The notes under the pieces are model-generated. The model saw only the letters and a program-made list of their open reading frames with translations. It was not told the DNA's origin and did no database searches. 64,000 bases of DNA from a virus, in the IMG/VR virus record IMGVR_UViG_3300021197_001180, positions 1 to 64,000 of that record, one strand, 5' to 3'. Each line of letters opens with the position of its first letter. The stretch's first letter is position 1. The translations under genes and the position numbers were made by a program. Shown piece by piece: positions 23,695-32,657 of this stretch.

Positions 23695-25322
23695 TGGCTG
23701 CAACAGAGCAGACCTTCCCTATCGCGTGTAGGGGAGGATTAGACCTGACAACTAACACGCAAGAATTACTCAATAAACCTGGATGGGCTACACGCTTAGT
23801 AAACTTTGAGCCATCTAATGATGGTGGTTACCGAAGGATCTCAGGGTATACACCCCTAGGTTCTGGTAGAACTCCAGGTACTGAGGAGAATAGGATTAAA
23901 GGGGTACACTGGGTTGATGATAGATTACTTATTGCTTGTCATGACTCAGCAGTTTATTTAACTTATGATTTAACTAACTGGACTCAGATCAATAAGACTA
24001 TGGATTTAGTGGCAAACCCAAATGGTATTGATTACACAGCTCTACAAGCTGCCGTTGCTTTACCTAGAAGTACTAGTTATCATTATAACTTCCAAGTCTT
24101 TAGGCAAGGAACAGAGGTAATTATAATGGGAGCTTCGGAAGGCTCCAGTCCTTTCTTCTTTAAGATCGATGGCACTACATTAGAAGATAGTACATATACT
24201 TACAAGGAGTTATCCTTAACAGCAGGATCTCTATCGGGAGCTACACACTCTGAGAAGTTTAAAGATCAGTATGTTATATCGGGAATGGATTCAGCACCAG
24301 CTGAGATCTACTACTCTGACATCCTTAAACCTGATGACTTCGAAGGAGGTAACGCAGGTTCTATAGGATTCAATGATACAGTAGTAGGTTTACAGATGTT
24401 CAGGGAATCTTTATATGTATTCTGTCGTAACTCAATCCATAAGGTTGACGGGTTATCTAGTGGTTCCCCTCAACGAGTCCAAGTAACTACAAGGATTGGT
24501 TGTGTTAATGGGGATTCCATTCAGGAACTAGCAGGTGACTTAGTGTTCCTAAGTCCCGATGGTATCCGAACTCTTTCAGCAACCGCTAGGATAGGCGATG
24601 TAAATATATCTACCTTATCTGAGTCAGTAGCTAATAGACTTAGGGTTATCAATAAAGACATAGACTTATATGACGTGAGGAGTGAAACACTTAAGAACAA
24701 AGTACAGTATAGAATATTCTTTAAAGCTAAACCTGGAGAACCTGTAGGTTCTTATAGTCTTATAATGCATATGGAGTTAGATGAGAATGGTAACTCACGT
24801 CCTGCATTCTCTGAGATTACAGGGTTTGAAGTAGCTTCTATTCATAATGGTTTCTATGGAGGCAAGGAGAAGACTGTTACTGGTGATCTAGTAGGTAACC
24901 TTTGGTTCCATGATGAAGGGGTAGACTTTAATGGAGCCTACATATACTTCCTATATGAGACACCTTTCTTTGCTATTGATGACCCAGGGCTTAGGAAGAA
25001 TGTACACAAGCTCTTAACATACTTAAAGGTTGAAGGAGATACAAGTTTCAACATAGCAGTTAAGTATGATCATGATGCTAAGGAAGCTTATCAACCTGCA
25101 CCTTATGCTGTTGGTCCTCTTAAAGCCCCAGCGCTTTATGGAACTACAGTCTATAAGACTGGCAACGTAACATATGGTACTGAGAAAGCACCAGTAGTTA
25201 ACACCTTGACCGAGGGATCAGGTAAGACTATCGCAATCAGGATATTCCCTTCAGGTGAACGATGTGATCCTTTTAGTCTTCAGGGCTTTGATCTATCCTT
25301 CGTTCCATCAGGTAGAATTTAA
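23694..25322 (+). CDS. tail tubular protein B-like (nozzle) protein
   Basis: 542 residues from GTG 23,694, which overlaps the previous stop (TAGTG); a TTG 12 bases earlier is an alternative. Beta-propeller-like composition with FEPSNDGGYRRISGY near the N-terminus, a motif common in podovirus nozzle proteins. Follows the tubular A gene as in T7-like phages. Confidence 0.8.
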   Translation: MAATEQTFPIACRGGLDLTTNTQELLNKPGWATRLVNFEPSNDGGYRRISGYTPLGSGRTPGTEENRIKGVHWVDDRLLIACHDSAVYLTYDLTNWTQINKTMDLVANPNGIDYTALQAAVALPRSTSYHYNFQVFRQGTEVIIMGASEGSSPFFFKIDGTTLEDSTYTYKELSLTAGSLSGATHSEKFKDQYVISGMDSAPAEIYYSDILKPDDFEGGNAGSIGFNDTVVGLQMFRESLYVFCRNSIHKVDGLSSGSPQRVQVTTRIGCVNGDSIQELAGDLVFLSPDGIRTLSATARIGDVNISTLSESVANRLRVINKDIDLYDVRSETLKNKVQYRIFFKAKPGEPVGSYSLIMHMELDENGNSRPAFSEITGFEVASIHNGFYGGKEKTVTGDLVGNLWFHDEGVDFNGAYIYFLYETPFFAIDDPGLRKNVHKLLTYLKVEGDTSFNIAVKYDHDAKEAYQPAPYAVGPLKAPALYGTTVYKTGNVTYGTEKAPVVNTLTEGSGKTIAIRIFPSGERCDPFSLQGFDLSFVPSGRI

Positions 25323-25335
25323 CAGGAGGATTATA

Positions 25336-25887
25336 ATGAAAGCATATGTGTACCAGTTACTATTTCCTAACAACAAAGAGTATATAGGAGTGACTACAGA
25401 TTTAGATACAAGATTCTCGAAGCATCGTTCTGACAAATCTAAAGTCGTAGGTAAAGCTATTACTAAGTATGGCTGGGATAATGTCAAGAGAGATTATAAA
25501 GAATTTGAGAATGAAGCAGAAGCTTATGATTATGAGGCTGAGATAGTGGATCAACCCTTTGTAGATTCACGCAACACTTATAATCAGAAACTAGGAGGTC
25601 GCTTCTCTCCTTTCATGAATCAACTTATTAGAGATAAGATTAGTGAATCTAAGAAAGGACATGAAACAGATGAAGAGACTAGACTGAGAATATCGAATAC
25701 TTTAAATCCTAATGGTTATCCTACTCTAATACACGAAGAACATGGAGTTCATACTCCTTCTACCCTACAAGGGTTTGCAAGGAAGTGGGAGCTTAATGCT
25801 CCTGATGTACATAGATTAATTAAAGGCGGCCGTCCTTCAACTAAAGGATGGAGAATTCATACAGATAAGGAGGTGATCTATCGCTAA
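25336..25887 (+). CDS. GIY-YIG homing endonuclease (segment-type)
   Basis: 183 residues from ATG 25,336 behind CAGGAGGATTATA. VYQLLFPNNKEYIGVT is the GIY-YIG motif, followed by the catalytic Arg/Glu region, and the C-terminal domain carries NUMOD-like/HTH elements (TLQGFARKWELNAPDVHRLI). It sits between the nozzle and fibre genes and spreads by cutting unoccupied sites nearby. Its insertion may have rearranged the fibre start. Confidence 0.85.
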   Translation: MKAYVYQLLFPNNKEYIGVTTDLDTRFSKHRSDKSKVVGKAITKYGWDNVKRDYKEFENEAEAYDYEAEIVDQPFVDSRNTYNQKLGGRFSPFMNQLIRDKISESKKGHETDEETRLRISNTLNPNGYPTLIHEEHGVHTPSTLQGFARKWELNAPDVHRLIKGGRPSTKGWRIHTDKEVIYR

Positions 25888-26572
25888 TGGCTATACTCGA
25901 CAATCCGTGTTCATAGATGGTGATGTAATCTTAGCAGAACATGGTAACTTAGAATTTGATTGGTTGGTTAATGTCTTTAATGATGTGACTGGACATAATC
26001 ATGACGGTACGGTAGGTGGTGGAGCTGCTGTTCCCTTGCTTAAGGATTTAACTTTAGCTCAAGACTTTACCTTGAGTTCCACAGGAGTTACAGGTTCTGT
26101 AATCCTTGATGAGATTGGTTTAGTAACAAACTCAGATAAGCATTTAGCAACTCAGAAGTCTATTAAGTTATATGTAGATACTAATGCTGCTACCCTAGAG
26201 GCAGTTGATATTGGTTTACAATCACAGATAGATGTGTTTGAGAACTCTAACCATGGACACATTAACTTATCACAGTTAAACCAAGTAGGCTTAACGGCTC
26301 TCTCAACGGTAGACTTTGAAGCTGTATATGGTTACGATTATCTCATTGATGGTACTAGTAATACAGTAGATTGTACATTACCTGTACCAGCAGCAGGTCA
26401 AGAGTTTCTCATTACTAACTCTAGGTTCTCAACGAATGTAGTACAAGTATTGAACCCAACACAAACAATCAAAGGAGCTATTGAAGTAGCCCCTGGAACT
26501 AATATAATCTTAGCCCCTGGTGATACCATCAGACTCGTAGCTACTGATTCAACAACAATGGAGGTAATATAA
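25880..26572 (+). CDS. tail fibre N-terminal anchor-type protein, AUC start
   Basis: 230 residues if read from ATC 25,880. The order YTRQSVFIDGD...LEFDWL...TGHNHDGT matches podovirus tail fibre N-termini from memory, so the reading frame must begin before GTG 25,907. AAGGAGGTGATC, close to a perfect anti-16S match, ends five to six bases ahead of ATC. An out-of-frame ATG at 25,887 leaves open that one base was lost. It ends with a short beta-rich C-terminal domain. Confidence 0.8.
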   Translation: MANGYTRQSVFIDGDVILAEHGNLEFDWLVNVFNDVTGHNHDGTVGGGAAVPLLKDLTLAQDFTLSSTGVTGSVILDEIGLVTNSDKHLATQKSIKLYVDTNAATLEAVDIGLQSQIDVFENSNHGHINLSQLNQVGLTALSTVDFEAVYGYDYLIDGTSNTVDCTLPVPAAGQEFLITNSRFSTNVVQVLNPTQTIKGAIEVAPGTNIILAPGDTIRLVATDSTTMEVI

Positions 26573-28488
26573 TGGCTGAGAAATTCAGTAAGGTAGCTGG
26601 GAGTGGCTCCACAAATACTAAGGTTACAATCCCCGTTAAGGATATCACAGTCTCTGGGGACTTACAGATTGGTGATGAGATGTCCTATCAAACAAGAACT
26701 AATACTCTTATCCCTCAACGACATTTAAACAATAGTACCCACAAGACTGGAGAGAAGATAGGTACCGTCGTTAACGGTGCTCTTTCTATTTCCTTTGTTA
26801 TAGGTAAGGGTGATCAGTTTCTAGTATCATTAGTTAGTTATTACCTAAGTTCTGCTACAGCTACTCATGTTATTAATTGTGAAATTACTGATAGGTTTAC
26901 AGGTACTACGACTACTAAGAACTTTTCATTAGTTGCTTCATCTACTTTCAGTAGTGTTGTATTCTCTAACTTTGTAGCTTACAGGGATAGTCAAACTGCT
27001 GCTGTAGCTGTAGGTACTGATACTAATCTATACACAGCACCTATAGTATTCTATGCTCCAGACGGTGACGTAGATAATATAACATTGAATAATGTAGCTA
27101 TTTCAGGTTCTTATGCTGTACTTAATTCTACTTATGGTTTTGATACTACTTTATCTGCTACTAATACAGAATTATTATGGATGACTGATGGTAGGTTATT
27201 TGTGAAAGCAGCATATGATACTTCTAATACAAGGACTAAGTTCTACACAGTTAATGGTTCTGTAGCTAGCGCTCAGTCTTCAATAGCTAGACGAACTGAT
27301 GTAACGCCTGGAAGCCCTGAGTCTCTATATGAAACTCCAGATGGCAATGTAATAGGTATGGATACAACTGAGATTCTATTTATCTATAATATTACAGGGG
27401 ACGCTGTGATCTTAGGAGCTGTAGATGTCTCACAAAGAATTAATGCAGCGGCTGTTAGTCATGCTATCTTTACATCGGCAACTGGTAAGATCCTAATGGC
27501 TGGTAAGTATTCAACTAGTATATTCATTGAAGAGATTACCTTAGGAGCTAGTGATGCCACAATATCACATACATCTTACGGTTCATTCTCTGGCGTTAAT
27601 GCTCAGTCTTCTTATATCTTTGTATCTCCGGAGAAGGAATTATACTTCACTAATACAGGTACTATTCAGTCCTCCTTTAGTAAGGTAGCTATTGATCCAG
27701 CTACTGGAGACTTAGCGCTCAATCAGGACTCGGAATACTTCTTAGATACACAGGTTATAGATGAATCTAGAAAGAATCCTGAAGCCTCTAACACCTACAA
27801 CTTTACTAAGGATTTATTTACATCAGTAGATGTAGAGCCTCCGTCTAATACTAGCTCAGGTCTTGCAACTTGTGGTACTATGGATGCTAGGTTTAATCTA
27901 TTAGGAGTCCCAGGTGCTGAACCGTTCTTTAGGATTGGTACAGTAGTAGAGATTGATGGGTTGGATGTGACTATAGATACTTCAGGTTATGGTTCACTTA
28001 TCGAGGTAGATAATACCCATGATGCTGGTACAGAGTTAGTTAAGGACTGGACGTTTGCTTTAACCCCTGAGTTTATCTTTAAGCTAGATGAAAGAGTATT
28101 AGCTACTAACTACTACCAACAAGTTATCTATACATATGGGACAACTGTAGGTAGTAGAGGTGGTGAACAAGATTCTTCATTCTCAGGAAGTACTATAGAT
28201 GGTATGATTGCTGTTGTTAACTCTGATGATCTTGAGATAACCATTGAAGATGAGTACTGTAGAGACTTAGTATGTCATGGTTCAGGAGCTGGAGCAACAG
28301 CTTGTGCTATTAATGGCTTCATAGCTTTCGATGGTGTGTTGTTTCATGATCAAAATAGCTTTGGACTAGCAGCTCATACTGTAAGGACTAAGTGTATTGG
28401 TACTACTTCTATCATGTATGATCTATGGGTAGAGGGTACAGGACAGCAATTTATTCAACTATTAGATCGTAAGGAGCCTTTAGAATAA
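26572..28488 (+). CDS. tail spike/fibre-like protein
   Basis: 638 residues, Thr/Ser/Gly/Asn-rich and almost entirely beta (TGKILMAGKYSTSIF, SPEKELYFTNTG), suggesting a trimeric beta structure. ATG overlaps the end of the anchor gene. Possibly the host-recognition spike; no catalytic motif seen. Confidence 0.65.
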   Translation: MAEKFSKVAGSGSTNTKVTIPVKDITVSGDLQIGDEMSYQTRTNTLIPQRHLNNSTHKTGEKIGTVVNGALSISFVIGKGDQFLVSLVSYYLSSATATHVINCEITDRFTGTTTTKNFSLVASSTFSSVVFSNFVAYRDSQTAAVAVGTDTNLYTAPIVFYAPDGDVDNITLNNVAISGSYAVLNSTYGFDTTLSATNTELLWMTDGRLFVKAAYDTSNTRTKFYTVNGSVASAQSSIARRTDVTPGSPESLYETPDGNVIGMDTTEILFIYNITGDAVILGAVDVSQRINAAAVSHAIFTSATGKILMAGKYSTSIFIEEITLGASDATISHTSYGSFSGVNAQSSYIFVSPEKELYFTNTGTIQSSFSKVAIDPATGDLALNQDSEYFLDTQVIDESRKNPEASNTYNFTKDLFTSVDVEPPSNTSSGLATCGTMDARFNLLGVPGAEPFFRIGTVVEIDGLDVTIDTSGYGSLIEVDNTHDAGTELVKDWTFALTPEFIFKLDERVLATNYYQQVIYTYGTTVGSRGGEQDSSFSGSTIDGMIAVVNSDDLEITIEDEYCRDLVCHGSGAGATACAINGFIAFDGVLFHDQNSFGLAAHTVRTKCIGTTSIMYDLWVEGTGQQFIQLLDRKEPLE

Positions 28489-28802
28489 TGAAAGTTACAA
28501 TCGGACACCCAGGGAACCCTAAGACCCCTGAAGAACTAGAAGCTCTTAGACCTAAAAGGATGAAGATAACTGTTGGATCTTTCCGCAGAAGGCTTACCCT
28601 ATTAGAGAAGGTAGCTCTAACAGAGTCACCTATTACTATTGTTAAAGTATTAATGGATGACTTAGCTAGTTCTACTTACATTGATCTAGAATCCCAAGAG
28701 TTAAGAGAGGGCTTACAAGCTCTCGTAGACTTAGAGATCTTAGCGGTAAGTAGACTTCCTAATCTATTCCAGGAAGGGACAGAGGAGGAAGCATGGAAGT
28801 AG
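28488..28802 (+). CDS. hypothetical protein, 104 aa
   Basis: Begins MKVTIGHPGNPKTPEELEALRP. Two-part protein with a basic loop and a helical C-terminus. Fibre-assembly factors often follow fibre genes, but no similarity is recognised. Overlaps the next gene by 10 bases. Confidence 0.6.
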   Translation: MKVTIGHPGNPKTPEELEALRPKRMKITVGSFRRRLTLLEKVALTESPITIVKVLMDDLASSTYIDLESQELREGLQALVDLEILAVSRLPNLFQEGTEEEAWK

Positions 28803-29131
28803 TAGGATACCTCTTCGTTGGTATCTTCGTAGTAGCATTCATAGGGTTCTTGGGTCTTCCCAAGGGCTCTAAGAGCTTTAGGGTTTCTAAGAACATCTGT
28901 CTTGGATATGATCAATGGCTAAATACTTTATTACTGGGATACCCTGATGAGACTATAAGCTCACGTGCCTATAAAGGAAGACTTAAAGGCAAGAAGAGAT
29001 GGACATGGTTAGCTAATATCTTAGACTGGATAGATACAAACCATACAGCTAAGTCCGTAGAGTGGGATGAAGGGACTGGGAAGTCTGATGATACGTTAAA
29101 AGCTGGCGCTAATAAAGATAAACAAACATAG
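28793..29131 (+). CDS. membrane-anchored hypothetical protein, 112 aa
   Basis: ATG follows GGAGGAAGC inside the upstream gene. One N-terminal membrane helix (VGYLFVGIFVVAFIGFLGL), then a Trp-rich soluble part (KKRWTWLANILDWID) and a polar tail. Could be an injected or morphogenesis protein; unknown. Confidence 0.6.
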   Translation: MEVVGYLFVGIFVVAFIGFLGLPKGSKSFRVSKNICLGYDQWLNTLLLGYPDETISSRAYKGRLKGKKRWTWLANILDWIDTNHTAKSVEWDEGTGKSDDTLKAGANKDKQT

Positions 29132-29140
29132 GAGGATTAA

Positions 29141-31060
29141 ATGGCATTAGAAGATAATAAACTCAGGATGGGTGATACTCCTCCTAACACCCAACGATCT
29201 GGTACTGTCAGGGAGGAACTACGTAATGGGGATATACAACGACCAACTAGGGATAACTTCAGACAACCCGCTCAAGATACCTTAACAAAGAATACATTAA
29301 CTAGGGAAGCTCCTGCACCAGCTGCTGCTAAAGCACCTACTGCCCTACAAAGAGCAAGCACTCCTGGGATACCTGATGGTCCTATAGATGGTAGGGGTAC
29401 TGGTTTCTTTGAGGACCCAAGATCTGGTAATGGTGACGTACATACAGGATTTGAAGATATAGGAGACCCGAGGTTAGGTGGGGGTGGTAGATTCGGAGGA
29501 GGTGGAGGAGGAGGTGGAGAGCCTCCTGTTGTAGATCCTGGAGGTCCCGGGACTGTAGGTGGACCAACTGACGGAGGCGGAGGCCCAGGATCTGGTAACC
29601 CCGCAGGTAATCCATTCGCTACTGGTGCTGCACCTGAAGGTACTATAGCTGAACAATACAACGCAGTAAGGAATCAACTATCTAATAATATTTTAAACCC
29701 TCAGTTACCTGATAGTGCTACTCAGTCGGCTACTCTTATAAGCGAAGGAGAAGGGGAGATTATAGATCCTAACGATCCTTCATTCCAGATATCTCCTCAA
29801 GCTCAGATAGCTGCTGTAGGTTTTGGAGCTGCGGAAGCTGCTATAGGTATGGCTGTAACTCCTGCTGATATGGCTGCTGCTCAAGCACAATATACTGAAG
29901 TAGTTGCCGCTGCTAAAGGTACTGTTAGTAAACTAGCGGGAGGTGGTAGAGCTACGGCTGCTAATGCTCAAGCTGCTATACAAGACTTAGATGCTGTAGA
30001 TCCTAGGACAATGGCTAAAGCCTTAACTCATGAAGTACCTAACGGTGCTACAGTTAAAGGACAACTAGATGGTTTACTTGGAGACTTAGGGACTGGCAAC
30101 ATTCCAGATTGGGCCCAGCCTGCTATTGCACAAGCAGAAGCTCAGATGGCAGCTAGGGGTTTATCAAGCTCTAGTGTAGGACAGAATGCTATGTTCAATG
30201 CTATCATTAATGCTGCTATGCCGATTGCACAGGCTGATGCTAAGTCTAAACTTGCTGTATTCCAACAGGATATATCTAATGAACAGCAAGCAATGCTAGC
30301 TAACTCTACGTTCTTCCAGAACTTAACAATGAAGAACTTAGATAATAAACAGCAAGCCTCTATTGTTAACGCTACTAATGCTACGAATGCTAACATAGCT
30401 ACAGCACAGAATCAAACTAATGCTTCTATTGCTAATGCTCAAGCTTTCCTTCAGATGGATATAGCTAACTTAAACAATGAACAACAAGCATTGATGATGG
30501 ATTCACAGTTTAGACAACAAACAATGTTAACTAATACTGCCGCTGAGAACACAGCTCTCCAGTTTAATGCTCAGAGTCAACAACAAGCTGATCAGTTTAA
30601 CGCAAACTTAGCCACTTCTGTAAGTCAGTTTAATGCTACTCAACAGAACTCAGCTAGACAGTTTAGTGCTAACGCTGCTAACTCAATGTCTCAGTTCAAT
30701 GCTAACTTAGGGTTCCAGAGGGAACAGTTCAACGCTCAGAATGCTACGGCAATCTCACAGTCTAATGTTAACTGGCGTAGACAAATGAATCAAATGAATA
30801 CAGCCGCAGAGAATGCAGTTAACCAAGCTAATGCTATGAATCAATTCAACTTGAGCAATCAAGCCCTGACGTTCCTATGGCAAGAGCAACGTGATGCAGC
30901 TAAGTGGGCTAATGATAATGTACAGAATGAAGAAGAGAGAAGGGTTAGGATGGCTATCGCCGCCTTAAGTAATGAATCAATGGCTGACGCTAAGTCCCTT
31001 GAGAACATTAAGACCTTAGCGGGAGCCGCTGTATCTATCTTCAATGCATGGGGGACTTAA
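29141..31060 (+). CDS. internal virion-like protein with Asn/Gln-rich coiled region
   Basis: 639 residues. The N-terminal 180 residues are Gly/Pro-rich with a run of glycines near residue 118. The second half, about residues 420-590, is a long helical stretch repeating Asn-Ala-Gln units and QFNAN motifs, typical of a coiled coil. Position before the other internal proteins suggests an ejected core protein. Confidence 0.6.
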   Translation: MALEDNKLRMGDTPPNTQRSGTVREELRNGDIQRPTRDNFRQPAQDTLTKNTLTREAPAPAAAKAPTALQRASTPGIPDGPIDGRGTGFFEDPRSGNGDVHTGFEDIGDPRLGGGGRFGGGGGGGGEPPVVDPGGPGTVGGPTDGGGGPGSGNPAGNPFATGAAPEGTIAEQYNAVRNQLSNNILNPQLPDSATQSATLISEGEGEIIDPNDPSFQISPQAQIAAVGFGAAEAAIGMAVTPADMAAAQAQYTEVVAAAKGTVSKLAGGGRATAANAQAAIQDLDAVDPRTMAKALTHEVPNGATVKGQLDGLLGDLGTGNIPDWAQPAIAQAEAQMAARGLSSSSVGQNAMFNAIINAAMPIAQADAKSKLAVFQQDISNEQQAMLANSTFFQNLTMKNLDNKQQASIVNATNATNANIATAQNQTNASIANAQAFLQMDIANLNNEQQALMMDSQFRQQTMLTNTAAENTALQFNAQSQQQADQFNANLATSVSQFNATQQNSARQFSANAANSMSQFNANLGFQREQFNAQNATAISQSNVNWRRQMNQMNTAAENAVNQANAMNQFNLSNQALTFLWQEQRDAAKWANDNVQNEEERRVRMAIAALSNESMADAKSLENIKTLAGAAVSIFNAWGT

Positions 31061-31063
31061 TAT

Positions 31064-32149
31064 ATGGGATGGTTATCCAAAGCCTGGAAGGGCATAAAGA
31101 AAGCAGTAAAGAAAACAGCTAAGAGAATTAAGAACATAGCTAAGAAAGTAGTAACCTCACTACCTGGCGGTAAGAAGTTATGGAAGTTAGGAGGTAAGAT
31201 AGGAACTAAAATACTAAAGGGGGTAGGGAAAGTAGTTAACAAACTAGGACCCGTAGGGATGATAGCGCTGAGTGTCCTCGCGCCCTATGCTGCTCCACTT
31301 TGGTCTGCCTTTGGTGCTGCTTCAGCGGCAGCTGGTGGTGTTATGGGATCTATAGGATCTGCTATATACACCGCAGGTAACTGGGTTGCTGGTACTTTAG
31401 GCTCTATGTCCCAAGGTATCTCAAAGGCTATAGGTACTATTGCTGAGGGAGGCTTAAGTGGTATAATGGAAGGCTCTTTAAGTAAAGCTGCTGGTGAGGC
31501 AGTTAATGGATTTGCAAGTGCATTCTCTGGTGAAGCTGGTAAGGCTGCTGTAGAAGCAGGTGTTGCATCGGCTACTGACTTTGCAATCAAGGAAGCTGCT
31601 GGTCAATCCTTATTCGATCAAACAGTTGGTAAGATGGCTGAGGATGTTGGCGGGGCTTTAGGTTTCGACAACAGTCAAATTACTTTATCTGAAGCAGGAG
31701 CTACTCCTGTGGATGCCGCAGGTAATCCAATGGCATCTCAAGGACCTGAGCCTTTCCAGATTGAAGCAGTTAATGATCCACAGATAGCCGCAGGTCCAAC
31801 GTCAGCAGCAGCAGATCAATCTACATTTGCTACTAAGCTAGATGATGCTACAAGACTTGGAGGTTCTACAGGTATTAAGTCTGACATAGTTAAGAGTACT
31901 GTCTCAGGCACTAAGACTCCAGGAGAGAAGTTACAGGATGGCGCTAAGGATTTAGCTGAGGCTATGCTTAAACAGAACTCTGGTGGTATTCAACCTATCC
32001 AAGCTATAGGTGATGTAGGTGGTAACCGCTTCGGAGGTAACGCACAAGGCCAAGGTGGTGTAGGTGCTGGTGGTGGTAACTTCTTATCACAACAAATGCT
32101 AGCTGCTATGCAAGCACAAACACAACGTATGACAAGGGGGTTTGGTTAA
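31064..32149 (+). CDS. internal virion-like protein with amphipathic basic N-terminus
   Basis: 361 residues. The first 60 residues are Lys/Trp/Ile-rich and amphipathic (KAWKGIKKAVKKTAKRIK), resembling membrane-active peptides. An Ala/Gly-rich hydrophobic part follows (residues 66-100), then a low-complexity tail ending in a Gly-rich stretch. A membrane-penetrating role at DNA ejection is inferred. Confidence 0.6.
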   Translation: MGWLSKAWKGIKKAVKKTAKRIKNIAKKVVTSLPGGKKLWKLGGKIGTKILKGVGKVVNKLGPVGMIALSVLAPYAAPLWSAFGAASAAAGGVMGSIGSAIYTAGNWVAGTLGSMSQGISKAIGTIAEGGLSGIMEGSLSKAAGEAVNGFASAFSGEAGKAAVEAGVASATDFAIKEAAGQSLFDQTVGKMAEDVGGALGFDNSQITLSEAGATPVDAAGNPMASQGPEPFQIEAVNDPQIAAGPTSAAADQSTFATKLDDATRLGGSTGIKSDIVKSTVSGTKTPGEKLQDGAKDLAEAMLKQNSGGIQPIQAIGDVGGNRFGGNAQGQGGVGAGGGNFLSQQMLAAMQAQTQRMTRGFG

Positions 32150-32150
32150 T

Positions 32151-32657
32151 ATGTCAGATTTTACAGATGCACAAGGGGCTCAGATGTTAGATGGGCCTAT
32201 CCCTGGAGAGTCTTTAACTCAAGATCCTGAGAACCCTCAGCCTTGGGAGACTCCTCCTGAGTATACAAACTTACAACCATTCATTGATGACTTGTTTATG
32301 AATGTAACACAGGAAGATAATATTGATGGTGTACTTGATCCAATGAGGAAGGGTGTACCTTTAGAGGACATAGCTCATATGTTATTGTTTCAAGCAATGG
32401 CTTCAGGTAAGATTAATACAGACTTAATGTTATCAGCTATCGAACCTACGGTATACATGATGACTGGTTTAGCTACGTTTGCTGAAGTGGAAGATCCTGT
32501 TCTGTATCCTGAGGATGATATGATTACTGATGAAGAGGATGAGATATCAGCACTTGAGAAAGCAGCTGAAGGTGGGGAAGTATCCATAGATACATTACCA
32601 GTTCCTAAAGGAGTCTCAAAGTCTTTAGTCCAGAAACTTAAAGAAGGAGATATATAA
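32151..32657 (+). CDS. acidic hypothetical protein, 168 aa
   Basis: Start at ATG 32,151 (MSDFTDAQGAQM) behind AAGGGGG. Very acidic, with DEEDEISALEKAAE near residue 130. Probably a helical partner of the internal virion proteins, by position. Confidence 0.6.
   Translation: MSDFTDAQGAQMLDGPIPGESLTQDPENPQPWETPPEYTNLQPFIDDLFMNVTQEDNIDGVLDPMRKGVPLEDIAHMLLFQAMASGKINTDLMLSAIEPTVYMMTGLATFAEVEDPVLYPEDDMITDEEDEISALEKAAEGGEVSIDTLPVPKGVSKSLVQKLKEGDI

Noticed and set aside
29272-29661. 129-codon minus-strand frame, Pro/Gly-rich
   Set aside because: Mirror of the glycine-rich stretch of the 29,141 virion gene; composition is forced by that strand.
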